Translations under genes and position numbers: made by a program
Assembly (NCBI GenBank): GCA_004352715.1
Contig: SCFE01000009.1
Location: 300,611 to 364,610, forward strand
Source: Hofstenia miamia
Taxonomy: Eukaryota > Xenacoelomorpha > Acoela
Length of the DNA: 64,000 nucleotides
Direction: 5' to 3'
The notes under the pieces: model-generated
The model's input: the letters and a program-made list of their open reading frames with translations, nothing else
The model's database searches: none
What the model was told of the DNA's origin: nothing
Shown here: positions 1 through 11,579 of the stretch, piece after piece
Numbering within the stretch: the first letter of the stretch is position 1
Layout: each line of letters opens with the position of its first letter

Positions 1-580
1 ATATATATATATATATACACATATTCATATTTTTTTAATTACTTAAAAAAAATATAAGTGCAATAATATTCTTAGGGCTATCTCAGTTAAGTAATATCTA
101 CTTGGACTTCATAAATTAGAATATAAGCTTCATTTAAAACATTGCTTCCAATAAATATTGTAAATGCTAATATGTATGGTAGCTTCCACTCATTTTCTAG
201 AGTGAATTGATTAAATAATGTCTGCTCCTATTTTATTAGGTCATGGTTTAACGAACATCTATTTAAAATTTGAAATCTTATTCATAAATGCTTAGTGAAA
301 ATTATATTGAAGGTGCATAAACTATGGATCTTTTGAAAATAAATAATTTCATTCATTTTAGTAAAAATGTTACGAATAGTAAAGGTGTTTAAAGTGATTG
401 ATTGATAGATAATCACAAAATAATTTAGGAAATGAGAAATCTATCTGAAAGATAAAATTGCTTTGAGACATTGGAGATGGCCTGGATCCCTCATGAATTT
501 AAAGATAACAGCTGAAGATTTTCACCATTTCTTTTACAGAAGCCGCGTAAAGAATAATTTATTTCAATATAAATAAATAA

Positions 581-602
581 ATATATATATATATATATAT
601 AT
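581..602. repeat. (AT)n microsatellite
   Basis: About 11 AT units. The window also starts inside an (AT)n run (1-17). Confidence 0.95.
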
Positions 603-780
603 ACTTTCAATTGAGGATTGGCATTATATGTTCTCAGAGACACTACAAATAATGAACGTATTAATACCCAAGCTGATTCAGAATTGGGCTTTACTTATTT
701 ACAAGGCAATTCTCGTCTCAGACTGCACGATGGAATTTCGATTTAACAAATACAGTTTATACATTAATTATATTAAATTA

Positions 781-1154
781 TTCGAATTTCGGCGCTAGTC
801 TAATCTATGCCCAATTAACATCAAAAGAGCAGTCCAGTCCCAAGCTAATATAAAAACGGAACAAACTCAATGGACCAACCCATCCCATTTGCATCTTTAC
901 GAATGGCTTCTATTTATGCATGGTGTTCAAATTGGCATTAATCAGGAGTTGCCTAAATCTGCAATATATTTTAGCAGACTAAAACCTACGTTAATCTATA
1001 TTATAATCCTACAATTTGTTGTCAGCTGTGCTTATTCAATAGAAATACAATTCAGATTGTATTATATGCTAACAAACAAATTTATCAGGTTAGTGGTATA
1101 CTTAAATTGATCAACAGCGGATGCAGAAAGCTCCTAATTGAATAAAAATCATTA
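781..1154. repeat. tandem dimer, unit 1 (374 bp)
   Basis: The unit starts TTCGAATTTCGGCGCTAG and repeats head to tail at 1155. It contains a 73-codon open frame (889-1110) with no recognisable domain, which I do not regard as a gene. No transposon ends were found. Confidence 0.9.
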
Positions 1155-1539
1155 TTCGAATTTCGGCGCTAGTCTAATCTATGCCCAATTAACATCAAAA
1201 GAGCGGTCCATGTACAGTCCAGTCCCAAGCTAATATAAAAACGGAACAAACTCAATGGACCAACCCATCCCATTTGCATCTTTACGAATGGCTTCTATTT
1301 ATGCATGGTGTTCAAATTGGCATTAATCAGGAGTTGCCTAAATCTGCAATATATTTTAGCAGACTAAAACCTACGTTAATCTATATTATAATCCTACAAT
1401 TTGTTGTCAGCTGTGCTTATTCAATAGAAATACAATTCAGATTGTATTATATGCTAACAAACAAATTTATCAGGTTAGTGGTATACTTAAATTGATCAAC
1501 AGCGGATGCAGAAAGCTCCTAATTGAATAAAAATCATTA
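1155..1539. repeat. tandem dimer, unit 2 (385 bp)
   Basis: Essentially identical to unit 1 except for an 11-bp insertion (CATGTACAGTC-like, itself a partial repeat of neighbouring CAGTCCAGTCC) near 1209-1219 and a nearby A/G change. A broken third start (TTAGAATTTCGGC) follows at about 1540. Confidence 0.9.
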
Positions 1540-2600
1540 TTAGAATTTCGGCACGAAGTTCATCTTGTGTCTCTTTTCCTTGGTATAATTAGGCAAGTTT
1601 CTCTTCATTCATTCATAACAATTCCGTGCTATTTATTTCATCTAAAAATGATTTTTTAATCAACATGTATTACCAGATTTTGCGCGTTGAACTTCTAGTT
1701 TAATGCACGCATGACAATTAATTTTAAAATATCTAACTACATAGCAGACATAGTGTGTAAGTAATGATAGTGTTGTATTGAGAAAGGATATAGATTACAA
1801 TTAATCAAATGTAAATTAATGAACCCAAATTAACTCAACAGGAGCTATCATTGAACAACATGATACTTTAAAATTATTTGCTGTTTAGTTGTAAGGCTTC
1901 CACTCATTCATATTAATGGATTAATATTTAATGAATTTATTTATTTCAAATAGTACTAATATAATCTGGGAACATGAATTCTGCACTTTTCAGAAAATAA
2001 AAATTTTGAGCAATATCTAATTTTTCCTTTTACATATTCTTGGAAAAATCATTCAAATTTCCTTGAATAACAGGATGTATTTTATGTAACTGGAGAAATT
2101 GAATGCATCAATAGCCTATAGCCACATATTTGTAAATTATTTTATTATAGATAGAAATTTATGGCAGATGGCTCATTAATTTTAGAGAGATATTTTTCAA
2201 AGAAATTTGTCTGGTCTAGAATACATAATGACCTAAAGTTTGATTCTAAAATAAGTTGAAATAGATTAAAACCTGTTCATTTCTAATCAATAACTTACTA
2301 ATAGTCAAAATTGTATGTAAAAATTAAGAATAATGCTTGTTTGGAGTGGTATCATATTATTTCACATATTCTTTAGTAAAGCTGCTGGAACATTGATTAC
2401 ATATGAAGTATGCATTTTAATTAATGTTTCTAAAAAGCTAAGCACTTAGTTTTCTCCTTAACTAGAAAAAACCCTAAATATTTTAAAAGATTTTTCGCTT
2501 ATTTGCTAAAAGAAAATTTTCAATAACTGATAATTTTATCTGCAATAAATTTCATTCTGAGTTTTTAAGCAATCGTAAAGAGAAGTTAAGAATTAAACAT
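1540..2600. other. AT-rich non-coding stretch
   Basis: I see no coding frame, RNA gene or transposon end here. Confidence 0.5.
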
Positions 2601-2631
2601 ATTTTTTCAGACTATGCTATTAGAAATCTAA

Positions 2632-2950
2632 GTGTACCCCCAGGGAACTCTTATAGTACATATTCTATTCTCACTACGTAAATGACATTTCAAAATATTG
2701 TCAAACTATTTATTTGACAAAAGATTTTGAAAATCTCGTTACATATTTTAATAGTAATAAACTAAAAATCAATTCTGACAAAGCACATTGGATCATTTGT
2801 TCATATAACAAACAAAGAAATTTCACTAAAAATATTTAAATTAATGTTTGGGATATTCACGGAACTAACTCTATTGTACTAATGGACAATGGTTTAAATT
2901 TATTAATTTTCTTTGCCAACAACTTAAAGCGATTACTTCTGAAGTTAATT
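2632..2950 (+). pseudogene. decayed LINE reverse transcriptase fragment
   Basis: Read across one frameshift, the plus strand gives YPQGTLIVHILFSL then YVNDISKY, which is the RT motif GVPQG-x-x-LGP-x-LF-x-x-Y-x-N-D of jockey/CR1-like LINEs. After a lost FADD block it continues as LVTYFNSNKLKINSDKA, the conserved N-x-L-x-x-N-x-x-K-T segment. A further stretch (WFKFINFLCQQLKAI) fits the region after the palm. Frameshifts and stops show it is dead. Nothing of the endonuclease is visible nearby. Confidence 0.7.
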
Positions 2951-3164
2951 ATTTTTCGCATCTTCGTCATCAGGAAAAACTCTCCATTCAGAATTAATTA
3001 ATTCATTTCTTTTAAGTCATTTTTTATCAATGTGCACTTTATTTTAAAAATCTCCCATTTCAAAAATGCACATCACAACCAAAAATTATATTGAAAATTA
3101 TGAATCCATAAAATAACTAAGGTTGTCTGCCCCTATTTCATTCAGTATCAATTTATATATATAT

Positions 3165-3165
3165 N
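3165..3165. other. single-N contig join in a TA repeat
   Basis: One N follows a short (TA)n run, marking a contig join like those at 14937 and 16236. Confidence 0.8.
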
Positions 3166-3639
3166 GGTGAGTTCGAGATATTATAAAATTGATGTAGTCA
3201 TATGGTATATATCCGTTTCATAGCATTTTTTGGGTTTAATCAGATTTTTCAATTTGGATACGTACAATAATGTGCTAAGAAATGAATGAAATAATCGTAT
3301 CATACATCTGGATAGCCAGTTATCACATTTTTTCCTATTAGTAAGCTCCTCTTCGACCCCTAATAGTAGAAAGAGGGTAAAACATACTGTAAATGTTCCA
3401 GTGTCATTTAGTAAGGCCTTTCCTCTAAAGGAATGTTTCAAAGAAATCAAACTCCTACTTTTTATCCAATAAATTTCGTTCAAGCTATCTTGTGTTACTG
3501 AAATTAACTTTTTAACAGTAAGTATTAGATAGTAGGTCAGAACAAATACAGTGCACATATTAATACAACACTGCTCTTCTCCTCTTTCGCTGAACTTTGG
3601 AAGATCTCTAATCATGGAAATTTTTAAAGTATTCATCTA

Positions 3640-4550
3640 TTTTCTTAATCTATTTTAGGAAAGTTTTGCGTTCCTGGCCTAATTTCCCCAATCCTGCAAT
3701 TAAGGCTTCGCGAGTAATCAAAGATGGGTCTCTACTATTAGCAAATTTTAAATTCATAGCGTAAACATTTTAGCTAATTAAGTTAAGAATACAAATGCAG
3801 TATTTACATTTTATAATGTATAATTTTAAAATGTCTTAACAAGAGAGATTATGAGGCTTTAGAAAACTCTAAGGTGTACTAACATATATTACAATTCATT
3901 TTCCAACATTTTTTACTAAGTTAAATAAAATCAATTCAATGAATAGATTTTAACTTAAATATTATGAAGTGTAACAAAATAGTTTATCAATTATTGATTG
4001 AATATACTATTTGGTTACACTGCAAATGGGCTTAACGCAAGTTTATCAACTAATTGAAAATTCACTTTAAGAGTCGATGAAAAAATCCATAAAATTTCTC
4101 CAAATTCACAATCTTGGTAGAGTTCATTCAGAGTTCATGTAAACTAGAAAATAGTTTAAGTAAAATTGAATTCTATCAATGCCTATGTTTGAAATTGAGA
4201 CAACAAAGACTTCTTTATTTTTCTAAATTTATATTAAAAGATTTTAATCTTTTTTAAATTTTTTTTTAAAATTTCTATTATTTTGTAAACAAAAATAATT
4301 AAACATCAAAAAACTAGTTACCGGTACCTCTTGTGTTAAGTGACTATCTGATGGCTATCTAATGAAATTATAACTTCTATGAACTAATTTATTATTATTT
4401 TCATTCTAAAAGAATACTTTAATTTCTTTTTGTAGGTGTTTATGCTGAGTTTCGCAATTATATTCATCAAAATAAAGGTTTACAGCTTTTTGTAATAAGT
4501 AATTATATCAAACGATTTAAATATTTTGTAGGAATAAATCATTTTAAGCA
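3640..4550. other. AT-rich non-coding stretch
   Basis: No gene or transposon end is recognised. Downstream of 4560 a transposase trace begins. Confidence 0.4.
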
Positions 4551-4599
4551 ATTTTTGAATCATTCTACGAAGTTCTACGACAGTGTTATGAGCGCATTG

Positions 4600-5165
4600 A
4601 TTATGACCGTACGTTAGCTCAACATTTAAGGGAAAACGGCTTTCACATTGCACATCTAGGAAGTAGCACTCGTTTTGCCTCAGAGAAACAAAAAGGAGTC
4701 TTGGACAATGCATGACTAGTCCAAGTAGACGAACCGTCATTAATGTAGACATCAAAAGCAATTAACTTTTAGGCATCACATGAGAACTCTGAAATAAGTA
4801 TCTCAATGTCCTAAGCTTCTTACTAAGGTCATTACATAGGCTATGCTTATTTTTTATGAACCTGGTTGTTTACATATAGTTGAAGGAAACATGAATCCAC
4901 AACAGTATGCAGACATAATTAAAACAAAAATCCTTTCTCAAATAAGAGAAGTGTGCATTGCCACATTACCAAGGTCTTAATAATGCAATGGCCTTGCAAT
5001 AACGTAAATAGTAACCTCATTGAACACTTTGAACCAGTCAAGCACAATTTCAGGAAGTAACTGTCATCAATACTTCAAGTGATTAATTGCTTTAGTCCAA
5101 AAATGTGTTGAAGCTTTAGTGCAGCACATTATGGACAGTAAATTTTGACAGAAGTTGTACTGATT
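4600..5165 (+). pseudogene. decayed Tc1-like transposase
   Basis: Three collinear traces fit a Tc1-family DDE transposase. First, TLAQHLRENGFHIAHL and RFASEKQKG (4609-4700) match the region joining the DNA-binding and catalytic domains. Second, PGCLHIVEGNMNPQQYADII (4861-4920) matches the G-x-L-x-x-I-x-G-x-M-N-x-x-x-Y core signature. Third, MQWPCNNVNSNLIEHF (about 4987-5034) matches WPAQSPDLNPIEHLW, keeping the catalytic-region IEH although the preceding PDLN is altered. In-frame stops and frame changes show it is inactive. No clear terminal inverted repeats were found. Confidence 0.6.
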
Positions 5166-5803
5166 TGTATACTATCTGGGAATATTAGTATTTTCACAAT
5201 TATTCTGGAAAATAATATGATTAACTTACTTAATTATTTATCTTACTTATCCAATCAAAACAAAATGTGAAACATCGCGAAAACCACAACCACAAGTAAT
5301 AAATCTGTAGCAATTCACAGTAAAATAAAAATTTGTTTCTCTTGATTTCCCAATGTTTTTAAAGTAAATCAATTCTGCAAACTCCAAAATATAAATTATT
5401 TGATCACACCATTGCCTCTATTATTGTTGATGAGTCATTGCAAATGATATTCGTTTGAAAATTCAATCCTTAATAACGTGTTTGTTGTATTAATTTGGTT
5501 TCAAATATTGTATTCCAAAATGATGTGGTTCTGTATATCTGATGCATACAAAATCGGTAATAGGCAATCAAAACCAAAAATAGAGAAAAGTGACTAATAA
5601 TATGTTAGGTGTATTTTAGACATATCTGACATTCTTAGGATAGGATATTGTGTATGATTGGGAGTGCTATATTATATGGTAATTAATAACATTTTCGGAC
5701 GTCAGGAAAATGAAGTGGAACATAATTGACAAAATATTATGGAAACTATAGCTTTAATTGCTAAGAAATAGAAAAATTGATTGATAACCAATAATTTGGT
5801 ATC

Positions 5804-5806
<3 letters not shown>

Positions 5807-5856
<50 letters not shown>

Positions 5857-5857
5857 A
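5807..5857. repeat. (TA)n microsatellite
   Basis: About 25 dinucleotide units with one interruption (ATACATATA). Confidence 0.95.
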
Positions 5858-6630
5858 TATGATTCACAAATTTATTCATGAATTAAGTTCATTAAATTAT
5901 CTTAATAATTGAATGAACACAAATTAGAACAATACAATAGTTTTAATTGTCATAGATAGTCAAAACACATTTCCTTTCAATGCTCAATATTATGGAACGA
6001 ATCAAGTATAATTATAAAATTAAAAAAAAATATAACATTTTGTGTAAAAACTAACTATTGAATAAGCAAACATTTTTCTGTGTAGATAGTAAACTCAACG
6101 CATAGACGAATTATTTTAAGATTTCTCTTTACTTAATGATGCCTATGTAAAATAAAAGTTTTTAATGTTTTAGTATATAGATGTCAAATACCTTTGCAAA
6201 AACTTGCATTAGTTATTATTATTTTACAAGTAAGAATTCAAAAAATGTGCTTTATCACAATGGCAGGTATATTAGACATTGCGACGTATGTATGCCATCT
6301 GACTACAAACTTAGCATTCTTTGATCAGAATTCCAAATGTTTAAATATTAATGAATCCTGCGATATTGTTGTGTTTCATATTCGCCTGTTGCTCTCACCA
6401 TTATTAAGTGGAAATGTATTGCCTTCTTTGCAATTTTATGAAGCAATGATCAATTTAATCAAAATTTAGCTAGAAAATAATAGGTCATTATTTATTGCAT
6501 TCCTTAAATTTTTTTTGTTACCTGTATAATTTTTCCTTTGAAAGATTCACATAGAAAAATTAATGTAAATAAGATTTGCAACAAATAAACAAAAAAGAGT
6601 TCAATATTTGAATGTCCGCTGTATTATTCA

Positions 6631-6755
6631 CAGGCTTGTCCATTGCAATTGAAAACTAATTGGATTCCAATTGGACATTGGAATTGTATTGGAATTGGTT
6701 GAACAAACAAAATTTGCTATTAATTGGATTCCATTTGGATTTTCATTGGAATAAA
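6631..6755. repeat. degenerate AATTGGA/ATTGGAATT minisatellite-like tract
   Basis: The words AATTGGA, CATTGGA and ATTGGAATTG recur irregularly, about eight times in 120 bp. The tract starts CAGGCTTGTCC, similar to the left ends of hAT-type elements in this window, but no matching right end was found. Confidence 0.5.
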
Positions 6756-6854
6756 TTTACAAAAATTCCAAAACTACAGTTTCTTATAATATAGTTTTCT
6801 TAATAATTTCTTATGCTATTAAAATAATTGCTTTGGATATGGGTCTGATAATAT

Positions 6855-6965
6855 TAGGGCTTTGCAAGACGGGATATTTTTGCTTCGGTTCGAGTCGAGT
6901 TGAGTCGGGTCAGTCTCTTAAATTCGAGTCAATTCGGATTTTGAATTTCAAGTCTTGTCTACCCA
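6855..6965. repeat. degenerate GAGTCGGGTC-word tract
   Basis: After TAGGGCTTTGCAAGACGGG, the words TCGAGT, GAGTCGGGTC and TTCGAGTCAATTCGG follow one another. It belongs to the word-repeat class described for 51131-51515. The right end (CAAGTCTTGTCTACCC) is only weakly complementary to the left. Confidence 0.4.
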
Positions 6966-9900
6966 CATAGGCCTATCAATATCATAGTTGTAAAATCACC
7001 ATTAAATAATTATTTAATCAACTGTTTTCCAAGTATGAAAAATTAAATCCTAACAGTTACATTTCTAATTGGGTGAAAACGGGTAATTGATCATTATTAT
7101 ATTGTATATAGATATACAATCAATGTTGACTTTATTAAATTAAGGAATGAAAACCTATCAAATATCACTTGAATTAAGTCTGAAGTTTGTTTACCAACTT
7201 GAAACCACGACCTTTGCTAATGAAATGTGAATCTAACTTCTACGAAAAACCAGAAAATAAAAATTATTATCTTAAAAAATTCAAAGCAATCCAATCAGAA
7301 GAGAGAGGCTACCACCATAATATGATAAATTCCTAAATTTTTTGGTCGCATTGCTATTTATGTCCCTTAATTGAGCATAATATGACATACATACAAATGT
7401 GTAGTCTCATAGGTAGAATTCCTAATGGATAAACTTTGTGGATACTTGGTGTTATTTTATGACAATAACTTATTAGTAGCTCTAGGATATTCTATATGCA
7501 AAAATTTAATAAACAATGCCAAGCTTTTCCTTTCTGGAAGAATTCTATTTTTCCTGCTAAAACAAAAGACTGTGATTTACTCAGAGGAATGTGAATTCAT
7601 TTATAAATTATTTATCACAGTCACAATAAATAGGTTCTTAGTCAAATTTTCTTGTGTCATGCTTAAGCGTCTTTGAGTTAGAATCTCACAATCTTTGTTT
7701 AAAGATCTCTCTAAACTAGCACCAGGGAGGGAGTAGTCTTGAGGCAGTATAATGAATTGATCCCACTTCCATGGGTCTCCTACTAACATAACTCAGAATC
7801 TTAGGAACTCCCACTAGAACACCCAGGAATATAAAAAATGAATAGCTGTATTTTTACCCATACGGCATTGCATGCTATATTTTATAATGACAAAGAGTTC
7901 GTTCAAATGGGCAAAGTATCGTTGTATGGGTCAAGCAGGAATTCGTAAGTCCATCTGAACTAAGCGCTAGTTGAGGAGCTATTTCCAAAGCTTGTGTGGT
8001 TAGATAAGATCTTAATATTATCTAAGTTTTTTGTAAAGGAAATCCTTCCAATATGATATGAGATCGAAATTTTCATCATAACGAAGTTCCAATCCATCTC
8101 GCATATTCCTTTTCTATTTTGATTGGAGCAATATGGTACATCGTTTGCGATCAAAAAGTCTTCACCCCTAAGTTTAAATAAAAAATAACTAAAAATAATT
8201 GGATTCTTCTTCGATGTGTTGTGAAAGTTGAAATTTTAATTATGAGGCATCTTCTAATATGCTCCAGTTCTTAGAAATGCCTCTATGCACTTCGATGAGT
8301 TTCAAAAACTCCTTCCGAACCCACAGGAGTTTTGTAGCAAGGCAGGTATTTGACGTATTATGTCGTAAAGCAGATGTTAGAAAAGCGCAAACATTAACCT
8401 TGAATAAATTTCAAAAACTTTTCGTTGTTTAATTTTCTTTTTATGTCATTGATAATGATAATACACTTCTATATTACTTCATTGCTTAAAGCTGGGGTAC
8501 CGCCAAAATAGTTTCACTATAGACCCTACCTAGGTTAAACTGTAATACCTTGTACCGAATTTTTTTTATAAGTACTCGTTTTCGTCACATTTTGTTCATT
8601 TTGTGATGTAGTTAATTAACAAGGCTCTTAGATGTTTTTGACTGATAATGTGTACATAATATTAAATTTTCCAAAGTCCAAAATTCTAAAATCTTAGGAA
8701 TTATACTAGATATTTTATCCAAACAAATGATTTAGAAAATATTCAAAGCTTGCAATGTTCTAAGCAATACAGACTTGTTGTTTGTACTGCACATATGCCA
8801 TTGATCATTATAGTTTTAAAAGCAGCTTGTGAACAAATGGTTTATGCGGAACATAGCTGGAGGCTATGTCATAAGTAAAACAAATACGGTATCACTGAAT
8901 ATTCTTAAAATAATGGTGAATATTGATTTCTCATTACTTGAAATTATTGTAAATATTAGAAAGTTTGACATTAATGCCATCTAGCGTACTGTACTTGTTG
9001 AAATTGAATTTCACTAATATAATTAATAAAAATAAATTCGGTTTTCACTCAGTTTTATGCAGAATGAACCTCAACAGAATCTTAGAATTTCATGAATTCT
9101 ATTACCCTCTTCTGCATGACCCCCATTAATAAAAATTATGCTTATACTTCTCAAAAAATTGAAACACGATATTTTTGAGATAATATCAAAAAATTTGTAA
9201 CATATGTCTACTATATTGTTATATGATAAAATAAACAAAACAATAAAAATCCTTTTTTTAAAGAAAATATCATTCCATGGCTTTGCTACCATGTACCAAC
9301 AGCATGTAGAGGAGTGTTAAAATCGATAATATAATTAATATATATGTATGGAAAACAAAAATGAAGAACATAATGTTTAATTACCCCAAGTGAAAAGTTT
9401 CTGTGCATTGCTTAAGCTACGTATGAATAATTTCGATTTCCACTATACTTCGACTTAATTAAGGTGGAAGGTAATTTCAAAAAGCTAGACAAATTTTTGC
9501 TAGAGTTTCAATTAATACTTTTGAGAAATGTAATTTAGATCAATCTGCAAAACGAAACACCAAAATTTTACATTTATTTTGAAAGTTAGTTAATAGAAAA
9601 TGCAATCAACCTTAAACAAACTTGTGCGTACATGGAGGAACAGATTGTTACCCATTTTGTTACTCATTCTCAAAATAAGCACACATGTCGCCATATATAC
9701 ACACACAAACAAAACGTATTTAAATTTTAAATTGGAAATAAGACTGATATTTAATTAGGGATTAGTTCTGAAAAAAAGGTAATAGATAGTGTCGAAAAAT
9801 ATAAAAGATGTTAACAAAGGCTACTGGAAATGCTTGGCGACCGGATTGAGACCGGCCCAGGCTGCCTGTTGCACACCCTAAGTTCATGCTCAGCATTAAA

Positions 9901-11194
9901 ATGAAAGAACCTTAGCAAGTTTCAATACGTAGCATTATCAAAACAGGCTCTACAAAAAGCGAAATAGCTTTTAAGCAAAAACACCTAGTCAAATAAAAAA
10001 TTATTGCAGAAGATCTTTCTATTGAAATAATTTTCTCAAATATCGTCGTTTGTTCTTCAAAAAATCAATAACTTTATATGTAGTAGTGAATTGTTAGATA
10101 AAATCTCAGTAACAAGAATTGATTGTATACGCTTTTTTATGTGATAATGAAAGTAGTGTATAACCTAGCGAATTTTATATTCAAGAATTTAAAGAAAATA
10201 TTCCTCGGATTATTAAATAATCCTAATTTCTTCCTATTCAAAATTTGGTTCTAGTCCCATGTGGCGTCACGACATTCAAAATTTGCAAAAAAATATTAGG
10301 TACAGTTTCTTCATTTTTGGCCCATTGAAAAATTGAGTTACAGGTGAATTAATAGCATTGGACTGAATGATCACTCAGAAGGTAAGTTGTACCAAAACTA
10401 CTTAAAAATATTAATTTTTTTTCAATGAAGATTTTAATTTTGAAACCATTGTTAAACTTCTTATTTGACTAGAACTCATGTAATTTTGCGTTCTAAATTC
10501 TACGGAAGTAACAGCGAACTGTAAAATTATTTTTACTGTAACTAGATTGCCCATTACACAGTAAGCTGTATCGTGCATTGCTACAAGAATTTGGGAGTGT
10601 TGCAGATGAGATATTCCTCTATACTTTTGTATATTGGGAGTTTGTTTGTATACTTTTGTTAGTGCGTGGTGAGCTACAACTTTATAAGTTTTTTGAAGGA
10701 AACCTGCTCAAGCATTAGTGTATTGTCACGTTTTTTTTGTAGCCTACACATACACATTACACATTAGTGCAAGATTGCAAAGTTTTTAAGAGCTGAATCG
10801 TTTGCAATCGTTTTAAATGAAAGCTTTTTCTCAAGCACCACCAGCGCTTTTATATAAGTGATAAAAATACTTTTCAGACGAGATAATTCAAGTAGTTGAG
10901 GTCAGTTAAAAAATATTTTTTAATGGACAGCCTTTGTTACGGTTTTAATTGTTATAAAATGTTCAAAATTAGAAAATATTTATTTGAAATTTCATAATCA
11001 TTAAACAAAACCTATTCCATCAATACTATAGCTTAGGGCAGTGCTTGGATTGCATATGAAGTTTTCCCTTATCTTCACTTTCAGATTTTCAAGCAGCGCA
11101 TATCACTGCTTGTGGCTTTGTGCTTTCGTTTGTAGCGTTTATCAAGGTTACTCTTAATATCATCAATTTCGTTTAGAGAGCATATAATCATAAT

Positions 11195-11239
11195 CAGCAT
11201 CATCATCATCTTCATCTTCATCCTCATCGTCATTATCAA

Positions 11240-11308
<69 letters not shown>

Positions 11309-11309
11309 T
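11195..11309. repeat. (TCA)n trinucleotide microsatellite
   Basis: Degenerate TCATCT units pass into about 23 pure ATC repeats (11240-11309). The poly-Asp and poly-Met open frames across it are artefacts of the repeat. Confidence 0.95.
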
Positions 11310-11478
11310 ATAAATTTTGATTATAGAAAATGTGTTCCATGAAAGCATAGGCAAGTCGTCTGCCCGAAATAATATGGCTCCAATCAAACCTATCATGAGC
11401 ATTCCCGCGAACTAATTCTAACAGCAAATGCTAGATTGAACCTATTTTAAAAATAAAAAATAATTTTGCAATTATATA

Positions 11479-11570
11479 TTTATTATATTTGTAAATAGCT
11501 TTTTGTAGTTTTGTAGTTTTAGTTTTTTGTACTAGTTTCTTACAGCAATAAATTGCTTTTGAATCTTATT
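11479..11570. mobile_element. dispersed LINE-end-like repeat, copy 1
   Basis: About 92 bp here match 58178-58270 at roughly 90%: TTATTATATTTGTAAATAGC, then TTTTGTAGTTTTGTAGTTT, then CAGCAATAAATTGCTTTTG and GAATCTTATT. The AATAAA and the terminal TTATT run suggest a retrotransposon 3' end read on the plus strand. Confidence 0.6.
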
Positions 11571-11579
11571 GAGATGAAA

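Larger units (their letters stand above)
5170..11190. other. long region without a recognisable gene
   Basis: Apart from the two word tracts and the (TA)n run listed, I see no exon with splice signals or family motif. A possible solitary hAT-type right end (TTGCACACCCTA) follows a GACCGG-word stretch at 9838-9882. Confidence 0.4.

Noticed and set aside
889-1495. Two identical 73-codon open frames in the tandem dimer as duplicated small genes
   Set aside because: They are open only because the 374/385-bp unit is duplicated. No signal peptide, domain or codon bias beyond AT composition is evident.
1530-1556. GAATTTCGGCACGAAG resembles the EcoRI cDNA-library adaptor GAATTCGGCACGAG
   Set aside because: It has extra bases at two positions, and the same place in the two other unit starts reads GAATTTCGGCGCTAG, so it is better explained as a diverged repeat end than as vector contamination.
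3181-3636. 151-codon minus-strand open frame
   Set aside because: Long for this DNA but with no recognisable domain, no supported splice context and a contig join just beside it. I could not distinguish it from chance or an old element.
11081-11402. Open frames encoding poly-Met and poly-Asp
   Set aside because: Both are translations of the (TCA)n microsatellite.
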